A stretch of 64,000 bases of DNA from Halieaceae bacterium UBA5044 (GTDB lineage Bacteria; Pseudomonadota; Gammaproteobacteria; Pseudomonadales; Halieaceae): assembly GCA_002416125.1 (NCBI GenBank), contig DIBU01000018.1, positions 18,498 to 82,497 of the forward strand. The letters run 5' to 3'. Below are positions 57,057-64,000 of this stretch, piece after piece. How positions within the stretch are numbered: the stretch's first letter is position 1; every line of letters begins with the position of its first letter. A model generated the notes under the pieces. That model searched no databases. It was not told where the DNA came from and was given only the letters and a program-made list of their open reading frames with translations. Position numbers and translations under genes: made by a program.

Positions 57057-58907
57057 CTACACACTGCGACTGATCTCCCGTAACTGGTCGAGCAGCTTCT
57101 GCTGGGCCAGCGCGCTGTGATCAATCACCTCTCTCGCCTGCGCAACATAGTAGGCGAGCTGCTCGTCGCTGCGACCGGCCGCTTCTTCCATGCCCTGGGC
57201 TGTGTGCTGCAGGGTATCGGCGAGACGCTGCGCCACGCTATCAAACTGCGCCACCGCGCTCCCCAGGGCCTCACCCAGCGCCACCAACTCCTGCGCAGCA
57301 CTGCCAAACTGGCCAGTCACCTCGGCGAGCCTGCCGGTCTGCGCTTCCACCGTGGAGACAAACCCGGCACCGGTGGATGCCAGGGCGGCGCGGGTGTGCT
57401 CAGAGAAGGCTTCCAGCGTGCTGCGGTATTGGGCGGCGTCCTCTGCCAGTGCGCTAGCCGCCGTGTGCAATTCCGCAACCAGCCCCCGCTGCGCGTCGAG
57501 CAGCGCCTGATCGCGTTGCAGGGCGGCACCGGACTCCTCCCGAACACTGGCGACGGCGCGGTCCAGGCCCGCCATGCTCGAGGCAATCAGCGGTTGCAGG
57601 GTATCCACCGTGAGTTGCGCATTTGCCGCCAGAGCCCGGGTAAGGGCGTCCTCCACGGTTGTCGCCTGTGTCTCGATGCGTGCCAGCAGCTGTTCGTCGA
57701 AGCGCCTGCGTTCAGCCAACCACTCCTGCTGCAGGCGCTGCCGATGATCAGTCAACTGCTCTCCCAGTTGCTGCAGCAAGGTCGCGGCGCTGGTGGACTG
57801 TGCCTCAAGGAGGATGCGGGAGTCCGTCACGGTGGCCTGTAGCGCCTCGCGCAGGCTGTCCTGCGCGGTCACTGCCGAGGCCTGGGCGCTGACCAGCGAC
57901 CGGGTAGACGCCACAGTCTGGGCGACCTGCTCGCGCACTGCCTGCAGCGCATTCAGCTGGTCTGCGACGGCGCCTCGCAGCGCCGACTGCGTTGCATCGG
58001 TCTGCGCCGCCATCGCCTGCAGGGCTTCCCGCAGCAGCGGCGCCATGCTCTCTCCCGCCTGCCGCCCGCTGTCGGCAAAACTCTCGCGCAGCGACTGGCC
58101 AACATGCGCCAGCAGGCCGCTATGCAATTCAAGCAACTGATGTTGCAGCCCCTGCTGACCCTCGAGCATACGGGAATGCAGGCTGTCGGTTGCGGTATCG
58201 ACACGCGTCACCAGTGCTTCCACCTGCGCCGCCAGTGCGGGCAACTGAGCGGTTTGCGCTCGAGCCTCCTGCAACATCTGCTCGTTATGGTGGCGCGGAC
58301 CGCGACCGGGGAACAGTTGGACACCGCGCACATCCAGGTCACGGGCCACCGCCAGCCGCTGGCGTCTCGCCATGGTGGAGAGCAGGCCCAGCACGGCAGA
58401 GGCCGCCACGCCCCCAACCGAGGTTCCGAAGGCCATGCTCAGGCCCTTGATCGGCGCGGTGAGGCCGGCGCGAATGGCCGCAAGCTCGGTGCTGCCCTCC
58501 AGCGCGCTCACTGCTCCCTGCAAGGCGATCATCATACCGATGAAAGTCCCCAGCAATCCGAGCATCACCAGTAATCCGCTGAGGTATGGCGTCAGCAACG
58601 GCCCCGGCAGCGCGGCCGGCTCACCCTGGATACGCCTCGCCACCGGGCTGCGCAGCGTCGTTGGCAGCTGCGCCAGCCAGTGTTCGAACTCGGACGGCTC
58701 AGGCTGCGCGGGCTGCAGGGCCTGCTGTAGCCGCCCGGTGTCACGCTGGAAACCCCAGAGTTCCAGCGCACCCACAGCATAGGCCGCCGCGATGACCAAG
58801 GTGACCAGTAGCGCCAGACTGCTGCTTGCGGCAAATCCCAGCGCGAGCCAGGCAATCAACCCCGCTCCAAGCAAAAAAATAGAAGCTGCGAAAAACCGCA
58901 TGATCAA
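57057..58907 (-). CDS. DUF802 protein: MotA/ExbB/ZorA-like channel with long tail
   Basis: 616-residue inner-membrane protein. Two N-terminal spans (about residues 5-25 and 28-49) are followed by a core like MotA/TolQ/ExbB: LSGLLVMLGLLGTFIGMM (about 109-126) and LSMAFGTSVGGVAASAVLGL (156-175), the segments that line a proton channel in the family. Residues about 180-616 form a long, Ala/Gln/Leu-rich, mostly helical or coiled-coil cytoplasmic tail with many repeated 'tail' segments (for example TTVEDALTRALAANAQLTVD and AQTGRLAEVTGQFGSAAQEL). This is the layout of ZorA of the Zorya defence system. It overlaps the DUF3348 stop (ATGA) and precedes the OmpA-like partner. Confidence 0.88.
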   Translation of the reverse strand: MIMRFFAASIFLLGAGLIAWLALGFAASSSLALLVTLVIAAAYAVGALELWGFQRDTGRLQQALQPAQPEPSEFEHWLAQLPTTLRSPVARRIQGEPAALPGPLLTPYLSGLLVMLGLLGTFIGMMIALQGAVSALEGSTELAAIRAGLTAPIKGLSMAFGTSVGGVAASAVLGLLSTMARRQRLAVARDLDVRGVQLFPGRGPRHHNEQMLQEARAQTAQLPALAAQVEALVTRVDTATDSLHSRMLEGQQGLQHQLLELHSGLLAHVGQSLRESFADSGRQAGESMAPLLREALQAMAAQTDATQSALRGAVADQLNALQAVREQVAQTVASTRSLVSAQASAVTAQDSLREALQATVTDSRILLEAQSTSAATLLQQLGEQLTDHRQRLQQEWLAERRRFDEQLLARIETQATTVEDALTRALAANAQLTVDTLQPLIASSMAGLDRAVASVREESGAALQRDQALLDAQRGLVAELHTAASALAEDAAQYRSTLEAFSEHTRAALASTGAGFVSTVEAQTGRLAEVTGQFGSAAQELVALGEALGSAVAQFDSVAQRLADTLQHTAQGMEEAAGRSDEQLAYYVAQAREVIDHSALAQQKLLDQLREISRSV

Positions 58908-59623
58908 TCCCTATCCCCATACGCCAAACAGGCCTCTACCAGCCCCAGAACCGGTTGCAGACGCTGCTCCAATTCAGCCAACAGCAATTCCTTGAGTTCG
59001 CTCACCCGTTGTTCACTTGCCGCGGTGTCTGTTGTGTCCGCCGCCAGTGTCTCCCACCGGGGCACCAGCAGGCCCGGGAGGCCGACCAGTGCCGCCTCCC
59101 CTGCCCGCAGTACCTGCTGCTCGAGCGCCTCGTCCAGTGCGGCGAGCGCAGCCAACGCCGGCGCCCGCTGCTGCAGGTGCGTGCGCAAGTCTCGACGCAG
59201 CGCAGCAATACGCAGCTCCATTTCCCGCTGCCACGCGGCGTGAAACCTGCGCAGCCGCTCGGCAGCGTCTGGTCCGTCGAGGACACTGGGTGCATCAAGC
59301 CTCGGCAGGGGTATCCGCACGCCCTCGGCGGCGGCAAAACTGCCCGCGATATCCCGCAATAGCGCCCTGTGAACCGTCAGCAAGGCCTCCTCGCAGTTTT
59401 CACAGCCCTCCGCCGCCTCACTGTGTGCGTGCGTGCTGGGAGCGACCGCGGCCAGCACCTCGGCCAGTTTACTCGCACTGTGCAGGTCCAACGGCTGTCC
59501 CAGCCAGGCCAGCAGTTCCCCACGAGGTACCGTCGCGTCCGCAGCCACGACAGCAGACAGGGCTCGCTGCAAACGTGAACTGATCGGCGGACGGTCGGAG
59601 CGGATGCTTGAGGCGTGGGACAT
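58904..59623 (-). CDS. DUF3348-type protein (first gene of the motor-like operon)
   Basis: 239-residue soluble, mostly helical protein. It starts ISSRLQRALSAVVAADATVP and LLAWLGQPLDLHSASKLAEV, the part I recognise as DUF3348. A possible metal-binding site is formed by His65, His67 (HAH) and Cys74, Cys77 (CENC). The C-terminal part is long helices, AAWQREMELRIAALRRDLRT and LPGLLVPRWETLAAD. No enzymatic motif is visible. Its stop overlaps the DUF802 start. A weak -10-like TAGAAT sits 27 bases before its start codon. Confidence 0.72.
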   Translation of the reverse strand: MSHASSIRSDRPPISSRLQRALSAVVAADATVPRGELLAWLGQPLDLHSASKLAEVLAAVAPSTHAHSEAAEGCENCEEALLTVHRALLRDIAGSFAAAEGVRIPLPRLDAPSVLDGPDAAERLRRFHAAWQREMELRIAALRRDLRTHLQQRAPALAALAALDEALEQQVLRAGEAALVGLPGLLVPRWETLAADTTDTAASEQRVSELKELLLAELEQRLQPVLGLVEACLAYGDRD

Positions 59624-59745
59624 GGGTAACGGAGCTGCAAAGGGCGTGCATTCTAGCGAAGATCAACGCTGGCGTCCCCCCCGCGTTGCGGGTGGCAGCC
59701 TGCACGATGCAGGCTATGATGATGCGCTGATAAAGGAGGCAAGTG

Positions 59746-60504
59746 ATGAGCCCTGTAGAGTATCCCGATATGCGTGGCAAAGTCGCACTGGTAACCGGGG
59801 CAGCCTCCGGCATTGGCGAAGCCTGCGCCCGGCAGTTGGCAGCCCAGGGCTGTCATCTGATCCTGCTGGACCGGGACGAGCAGCGGCTGCGCGTCCTGAG
59901 CGAGGCCCTGGAATGCGTGGGCCACACGGGGAGCGTGGTCGATGAGGCCGCCGTCATGGCAGCGGTCGAGCTCTGCGAATCCCGTTACGGCCGGCTGGAT
60001 TACGCCGTGAACAGCGCCGGGATCGCCGGGCAGCCCGCTGCGATCCCGGACACCTCGCTCGATGCCTGGCGGGAGGTGATCGACATCAACCTCACCGGAG
60101 TGTTCCTGTGCCTGAAACACCAGCTGCGGGCGATGCGTGCCGTCGGCGCCGGTGCCATCGTGAACATCGCCTCAGGCGCCGGCTTGATCGCCACACCGCA
60201 GCTGTCGCCCTACTGCGCCAGCAAACACGGTGTGCTCGGGCTGACACGCACCGCCGCCATGGAATCGGCCACGGCAGGTGTGCGGGTCAATGCGGTGTTA
60301 CCGGGCTCGACGCAAACGCCCATGCTGGAAGCATCACTGCAACAGGGCCCGGAGTTGAAAAACATGATTCTCGCCAGCATACCCTGCGGCCGCATGGGCA
60401 CAGCCGATGAAATTGCCGCAGCCGCTGTGTGGCTCTGCAGCGCACAGGCAAGCTATGTCAACGGTCATTCCATGGTCGTGGACGGCGGCACCCTGTGCCG
60501 GTAG
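59746..60504 (+). CDS. Short-chain dehydrogenase/reductase (SDR) family oxidoreductase
   Basis: 252-residue classical SDR using NAD(P)H. The start is the ATG at 59746, with AAAGGAGG at ideal spacing (a GTG three bases earlier is possible). The cofactor loop is VALVTGAASGIGEACARQLA (TGxxxGIG), with acidic LLDRDEQRL suggesting NAD preference. The catalytic triad region is VNIASGAGL (Ser), LSPYCASKHGV (Tyr-x-x-x-Lys), and NSAGIAG (NxAG). The C-terminus GHSMVVDGGTLC is typical. It is divergent from the motor-like operon and its substrate is unknown. Confidence 0.93.
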   Translation: MSPVEYPDMRGKVALVTGAASGIGEACARQLAAQGCHLILLDRDEQRLRVLSEALECVGHTGSVVDEAAVMAAVELCESRYGRLDYAVNSAGIAGQPAAIPDTSLDAWREVIDINLTGVFLCLKHQLRAMRAVGAGAIVNIASGAGLIATPQLSPYCASKHGVLGLTRTAAMESATAGVRVNAVLPGSTQTPMLEASLQQGPELKNMILASIPCGRMGTADEIAAAAVWLCSAQASYVNGHSMVVDGGTLCR

Positions 60505-60586
60505 GTTGCTGAAGATGCCTCTGCAGCCACCCCGTGATACACAACCCTGTGCCCGGGTGCCGGACTATACAAGGTCCTGGGTTTAT

Positions 60587-61285
60587 TCACTCTACTTCGA
60601 CATGAAAATACGCGGGAGCGCGGTCACGAGTCAGCTTGATCTGACCAAAGTAGGAGCGTGATTCACCCGCGTTCAGCTCAGGGTTCTCCGCTTCCAGGGA
60701 CGTATCGTCTTGAGCAAGCTTCGCCATTCCAACCTGGACGCCCAGGGCGTCGAACAGGATTATGGTGACATCAGGGGTAACGCTTCGTTGACGATCGTTC
60801 TGTAGCACGGCGAGGTACCCAAAACGTTTTTTCTGCTCCGTGCCTGTCCGTGTGAAGCTAATACTCTTCAGGTAGCGCTCCCCGATGGGAACGATCGCGT
60901 CGAAGGACAGGGGATTGAGATCCGGAATCCGATTCTGCACCAGACGCGCATTCGCTTCCCGCAGTTGCGCTACCTGCTGTTCCAGAGCCGTGACCGTGTT
61001 GCGCAGGTTGCCAGCACTTGCGTCTTCTCCCCGCATGGCAACCTCGCGGCCAAGCAGCAACTCGTTCGTCGAATAGAGCTTGTAGGCAGTCACCATCCAG
61101 CCGATGCCGGTCACTACCAACAGTGCCCCAAGCACGATGGAGACAAGCATGTACTTGACCGCTTTTCGATAATTGCGGCTGTATCGTCGAGGTACGCGAT
61201 TTTCCACCAAGAGTTCCCGGTTCAGTTGAAGCCGTTTTTTTTCGGAGGTCTGATTGGCGCCTCCACACCGGCGTCGCCCGGACAT
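60587..61285 (-). CDS. Uncharacterised membrane protein with coiled coil and extracytoplasmic beta domain
   Basis: 232-residue protein with a basic cytoplasmic N-terminus (RVPRRYSRNYRKAVKY), one transmembrane segment (about residues 46-68, LVSIVLGALLVVTGIGWMV), a coiled-coil stretch (about 90-120, LRNTVTALEQQVAQLREANA) and a C-terminal beta-rich domain with RFGYLAVLQNDRQRSVTPDV and GVQVGMAKLAQDDTSLEAEN. The last domain resembles FxLYD-like sandwiches, which is only an impression. The start at 61285 is uncertain. It follows the TonB-like gene by 139 bases. Confidence 0.65.
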   Translation of the reverse strand: MSGRRRCGGANQTSEKKRLQLNRELLVENRVPRRYSRNYRKAVKYMLVSIVLGALLVVTGIGWMVTAYKLYSTNELLLGREVAMRGEDASAGNLRNTVTALEQQVAQLREANARLVQNRIPDLNPLSFDAIVPIGERYLKSISFTRTGTEQKKRFGYLAVLQNDRQRSVTPDVTIILFDALGVQVGMAKLAQDDTSLEAENPELNAGESRSYFGQIKLTRDRAPAYFHVEVE

Positions 61286-61424
61286 GGTACCAGACCTCGC
61301 TGACTATTCCTCTGGATGTCGTCTGGAAAAATGCCCTTTGCCGAACGGATCACGCTCAACTGCCAGCCCGCGATGTCAGTGCCACGGTTCTGGACCGCCA
61401 GCGGCCTGCCCCTCCGCTGCCCGC

Positions 61425-62501
61425 TCACCCGCCCGGGGCCAGCGTGCCATCCACCAGTTCAGCGATCACAAACGTAGCCCCACTCACGCCAGTCACGTAA
61501 AGATCGCAATCCCCCCAGGATGCGGGAACGATCCACCCCTGACCCACCGTGTAAGACAGCCGCTTGACGCCTCTTTCGCAGTACAGCAAGACGTCGTCTA
61601 TCTGCCCAGAGACATCACGTAACTCGATCTCGCGCCTCAGCAGCCGTGTCGTCCATGTTGACCGGTCTCCGCCGTAAATCGGCGTGAGCAATTTCCCCCG
61701 GATCCAGAACTCCTGGTTTTCAACCCGGGCGATGACCCTTTCACTGTGTGCGCGCATCTGTGCTGCGAGATCAGTTCCGGGCGCCATTTGCTCCAGCCAT
61801 TGCGCGGACAGGGAGGCATGGCCGAGCATCATCGTCGCCATTTCGTATTGATAAACCAGCACCAGAAAAGGCACGAAATACTCGGCCTCCTCAAGGAGCG
61901 ACTTGTCCCCTTCCTCTGCGTAGAAATCCAGCACGCGGGTGGCATGCAGGTACTCACGATCCTTGTCGCCCGTCAGGCCGTAATACATGACATACAACGA
62001 CTGCCGGTAGAGTTCCTCGTACAGACTCAGGCCGGTCTTTGCTGAGAGTTCTTCAAGCTGTAGCCAGGCTGCGTCCAGCTCGCCATCCTGCAGCGCGGAC
62101 TGGATTCTACGATAGTTCCGCATGAAGGGTCTTCTGGCGGCGCCAGGTTTTCCCTCCAGCATGAAAACGGCACGCCCTACAAGACTCTGCTCAGTCACCG
62201 CGACGCCATTGTACCTCGCAGGTTCATACACACTTGATTCGATGCTCTCGCGGAGCGCCTCGTTCAATGAAGTGAGGCCGTTGGATTCCAGAATCGAGAA
62301 ATCATGCGCACGCCCGTCGGTGCCGATGTTAAAGGTGTAGTAGGCCCATCCATCGTTGTCGTGTACCCGAGCAATGTTTGGATACTCGATGGCATCACGT
62401 GTAACGAGTTTGGCGAATACATAGTCGTCAGCCGCGAAGGCTGTGTGCAACGGCAAAAAGGCGATGAGTCCCCGAAGGACACAAGCATGGATTCTTCGCA
62501 T
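61425..62501 (-). CDS. Periplasmic protein with TonB C-terminal-like domain, uncharacterised
   Basis: 358-residue protein from the ATG at 62501 (an in-frame ATG at 62516 is possible). A signal peptide RRIHACVLRGLIAFLPLHTA is followed directly by a TonB-C-like module: IEYPNIARVHDNDGWAYYTF, NIGTDGRAHDFSILESNGLT and LRESIESSVYEPARYNG. Unlike TonB there is no proline-rich spacer or N-terminal anchor. The rest (about residues 150-260) is helical, tetratricopeptide-like (DGELDAAWLQLEELSAKTGL), and the end is a beta domain, IVPASWGDCDLYVTGVSG. The role is unknown. Confidence 0.65.
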   Translation of the reverse strand: MRRIHACVLRGLIAFLPLHTAFAADDYVFAKLVTRDAIEYPNIARVHDNDGWAYYTFNIGTDGRAHDFSILESNGLTSLNEALRESIESSVYEPARYNGVAVTEQSLVGRAVFMLEGKPGAARRPFMRNYRRIQSALQDGELDAAWLQLEELSAKTGLSLYEELYRQSLYVMYYGLTGDKDREYLHATRVLDFYAEEGDKSLLEEAEYFVPFLVLVYQYEMATMMLGHASLSAQWLEQMAPGTDLAAQMRAHSERVIARVENQEFWIRGKLLTPIYGGDRSTWTTRLLRREIELRDVSGQIDDVLLYCERGVKRLSYTVGQGWIVPASWGDCDLYVTGVSGATFVIAELVDGTLAPGG

Positions 62502-62516
62502 CAAACACCCGGTCAT

Positions 62517-62882
62517 TCTTATACTGAGAATACGATCACGTGGCGCAGGTCACCGTACGAAGGCGCTGCGAACGGGTTGGAGCATAAGAAAAACACCCTG
62601 CGGTGTCTACTGGGCTGTGCGGGGATACGATGCGGAGAAATGGCGGTGAGGGAGGACACTCCTCGGCTTTATCCATTGAGGCTGTCTACCCCTCATGCAT
62701 AGCGCCATAGCAAAAAAATACAGCTGTTTTCATGATGCTCTGTTGCACCCAGCCCTCGTAATCAATGATCACTTCCAGTGTTTATTGTTGGTAATAATGC
62801 GTGGGCCCACTGATGCCAAGGCAAGCCAGGCGATTAAGCGACCGGCAGATTACTGCGTTAAAGAAGAGAGCAACGTTGTCGA
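62517..62882. other. 366-bp gene-free stretch
   Basis: Between the TonB-like gene and the leucine-rich-repeat gene there is no convincing reading frame. The only short forward frames have no ribosome site or familiar sequence, and the base composition is more AT-rich than most of the window. It probably holds the promoter of the TonB-like gene and the 3' end of the LRR transcript; no clear terminator or repeat was found. Confidence 0.5.
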
Positions 62883-64000
62883 TTACTGACAGCGACTTCC
62901 CCAGTCGACATGAACGTCCGGCCTCATCGCTATAAAGTGGTCACGCTCACTACAGGGAAAAATAGTGTTCTTCAAACTCAGCCGTTCTAATCCAGCCATT
63001 TCTAGCAGAGGCCAAAGTTCAAGAAACCTATTACTGTCTAGCTGGAGGCTCGAAACATCATGCAGTTGAGCCAGCGGGATCAAATCGATGATTCTGTTGG
63101 TATTGAGAGAAAGCGTGGACAAACTCGTTAACGCAGAAAGTTCAGAGATATCTTCAATGCGGTTGTCGTTCAGGGAAAGCGTGTGCAGCTTGGATAACAT
63201 TCCAAGATTGTGGACAGTAGTCAGTACATTCTCATCTATCACCAACACTTCCAGATTAGTAGCATCGTTTAGGGAGCTGATATCGGAGATTCTATTGTCG
63301 GTCAATTTCAATTCCTGGAGCTTTGGGAGAGCGGCAAGGGGACTAACATCAGTGATCATCTGATGCTCCAGTTGAACATGAGAGAGGTTCTCCAACTCAG
63401 CCAGAGGGCTGATGTCAAAAATTTTCCCTTGGGGTTCGAAATCCAGTTCCTGCCAGACCAAGGTCAGCACCTCGAGACTGGCGACTGCCGACAGTGGGCT
63501 GATATCGTCGATGTATGAATCGTGTATTCTCAGCAACCGCAGTTCTTGTAGACTGGAAATGGGCTGAAGGCCTGCCTTAACTGAATCTCCTGCCAGATAA
63601 AGCTCCCTGAGTCTGTTCAGATTGGCAATCTCACCAATGTCTGAAAGTCGCGTACAGCCGGTTAGATTTAAAATGCGTAATTTCGTGAGGTCTGCCAAAT
63701 GGGGCAACTCTTTGAGGGTCTCGTTACCCCAAAAAGATAGCGCTTCGAGATTGATCAAATTACTGACCACAGCGTAATCCTCGGTCGCGAAACAACCCTC
63801 CAGATGCAGCAGCTTCAAGTTAGTCAGGTCAGCCAGAATACTCAAGTCAGCTACGCCGGCGTAAGCGGCGCAGCCAACGCCACTGCCATCGCTGAAACCT
63901 CGTAAAACAAGTTCATCCAAATCCAGCAGGCTTGCCAAAGGGGAGATGTCAACGGCTCTAAAACCGCGTAGTGTTAAGGATGCTCTGAACAACCCATGAC
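62883..64000 (-). CDS. Leucine-rich-repeat protein, internalin-like (5' end outside window)
   Basis: At least 369 residues, read leftward, with the frame still open at base 64000, so the N-terminus (probably with a signal peptide) is missing. The visible part is made of about 13-15 LRR units of roughly 22 residues of the internalin type, for example DISPLAALPKLQELKLTDNR, DISSLNDATNLEVLVIDENV and DISELSALTSLSTLSLNTNR. The C-terminus is short: FPCSERDHFIAMRPDVHVDW then GSRCQ, with two cysteines that may cap the repeat stack. It would be a surface or periplasmic binding protein or part of a larger protein. The DNA is clearly more AT-rich than elsewhere. Confidence 0.85.
   Translation of the reverse strand, partial: HGLFRASLTLRGFRAVDISPLASLLDLDELVLRGFSDGSGVGCAAYAGVADLSILADLTNLKLLHLEGCFATEDYAVVSNLINLEALSFWGNETLKELPHLADLTKLRILNLTGCTRLSDIGEIANLNRLRELYLAGDSVKAGLQPISSLQELRLLRIHDSYIDDISPLSAVASLEVLTLVWQELDFEPQGKIFDISPLAELENLSHVQLEHQMITDVSPLAALPKLQELKLTDNRISDISSLNDATNLEVLVIDENVLTTVHNLGMLSKLHTLSLNDNRIEDISELSALTSLSTLSLNTNRIIDLIPLAQLHDVSSLQLDSNRFLELWPLLEMAGLERLSLKNTIFPCSERDHFIAMRPDVHVDWGSRCQ

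Noticed and set aside
61222..61428. 68-codon reverse frame (GTG start overlapping the TonB-like stop), reading SGQRRGRPLAVQNRGTDIAG onward
   Set aside because: It has a weak start and overlaps the 5' end of the next gene. The VQNRGTDIAGWQLSV stretch is suggestive of a beta domain remnant, but there is no support for a real gene.
62695..62889. 64-codon forward frame upstream of the LRR gene end
   Set aside because: No ribosome site, no known similarity, low-complexity composition; it probably arises by chance in the AT-rich gap.

Overview
This 64 kb window is GC-rich and densely coded bacterial chromosome. The gene content points to a marine gammaproteobacterium, probably the Cellvibrionales/Halieaceae side. 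The evidence is the conserved order icd / rluE-nudJ-mnmA-hflD-purB, ClpS/ClpA, a ThrH and CysB very close to pseudomonad-type proteins, RoxA, a methylmalonyl-CoA arm, and many lipid or xenobiotic enzymes (P450, acyl-CoA ligase, GSTs, amidohydrolases, a flavin dehydrogenase). The family-level placement is inference. No tRNA, rRNA, CRISPR array or insertion sequence was seen.

Layout. 1-9989 is a conserved housekeeping block: partial clpA and clpS, icd with a strong terminator, then a tightly overlapping forward operon rluE, nudJ, mnmA, hflD, purB, roxA and a GNAT-DUF7931 fusion. 10042-19953 is a reverse operon converting propionyl-CoA to succinyl-CoA: carboxyltransferase, an unusual long biotin carboxylase/BCCP, epimerase, mutase and MeaB, followed by a Rieske protein and a cystine-type symporter. 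20212-28065 carries pabB, then a reverse run yajC, D-cysteine desulfhydrase-like, AGCS transporter, 5'-nucleotidase, cysB, thrH, plus exonuclease III. 28270-34266 is a catabolic cluster: acyl-CoA ligase facing GST, NTF2-like, GST, amidohydrolase and P450, with a 30 bp palindromic operator in the P450 promoter.

34434-39950 is one unbroken reverse series moaC-moaD-moaE-flavin reductase-Nudix-peroxiredoxin-IorA-IorB. It joins molybdenum cofactor synthesis to a molybdenum hydroxylase; modABC for molybdate uptake follow at 52.8-55.4 kb. 40164-50654 holds further accessory metabolism: MFS, DUF3604, phosphotransferase, SRPBCC, D-aminoacylase, a PQQ lipoprotein dehydrogenase and an FAD dehydrogenase.

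The most interesting locus is the four-gene overlapping operon at 55904-59623: DUF3348, a MotA/ExbB-like channel protein with a roughly 435-residue tail (DUF802), an OmpA/MotB-like peptidoglycan-binding partner with a membrane aspartate, and DUF2894. This is the architecture of a ZorAB-type proton-driven motor with two accessory proteins, so it is a candidate anti-phage or envelope-sensing system. The last ~3.5 kb holds an SDR, two uncharacterised envelope proteins and a leucine-rich-repeat protein running off the end. The LRR gene is visibly more AT-rich than the rest and may be acquired.
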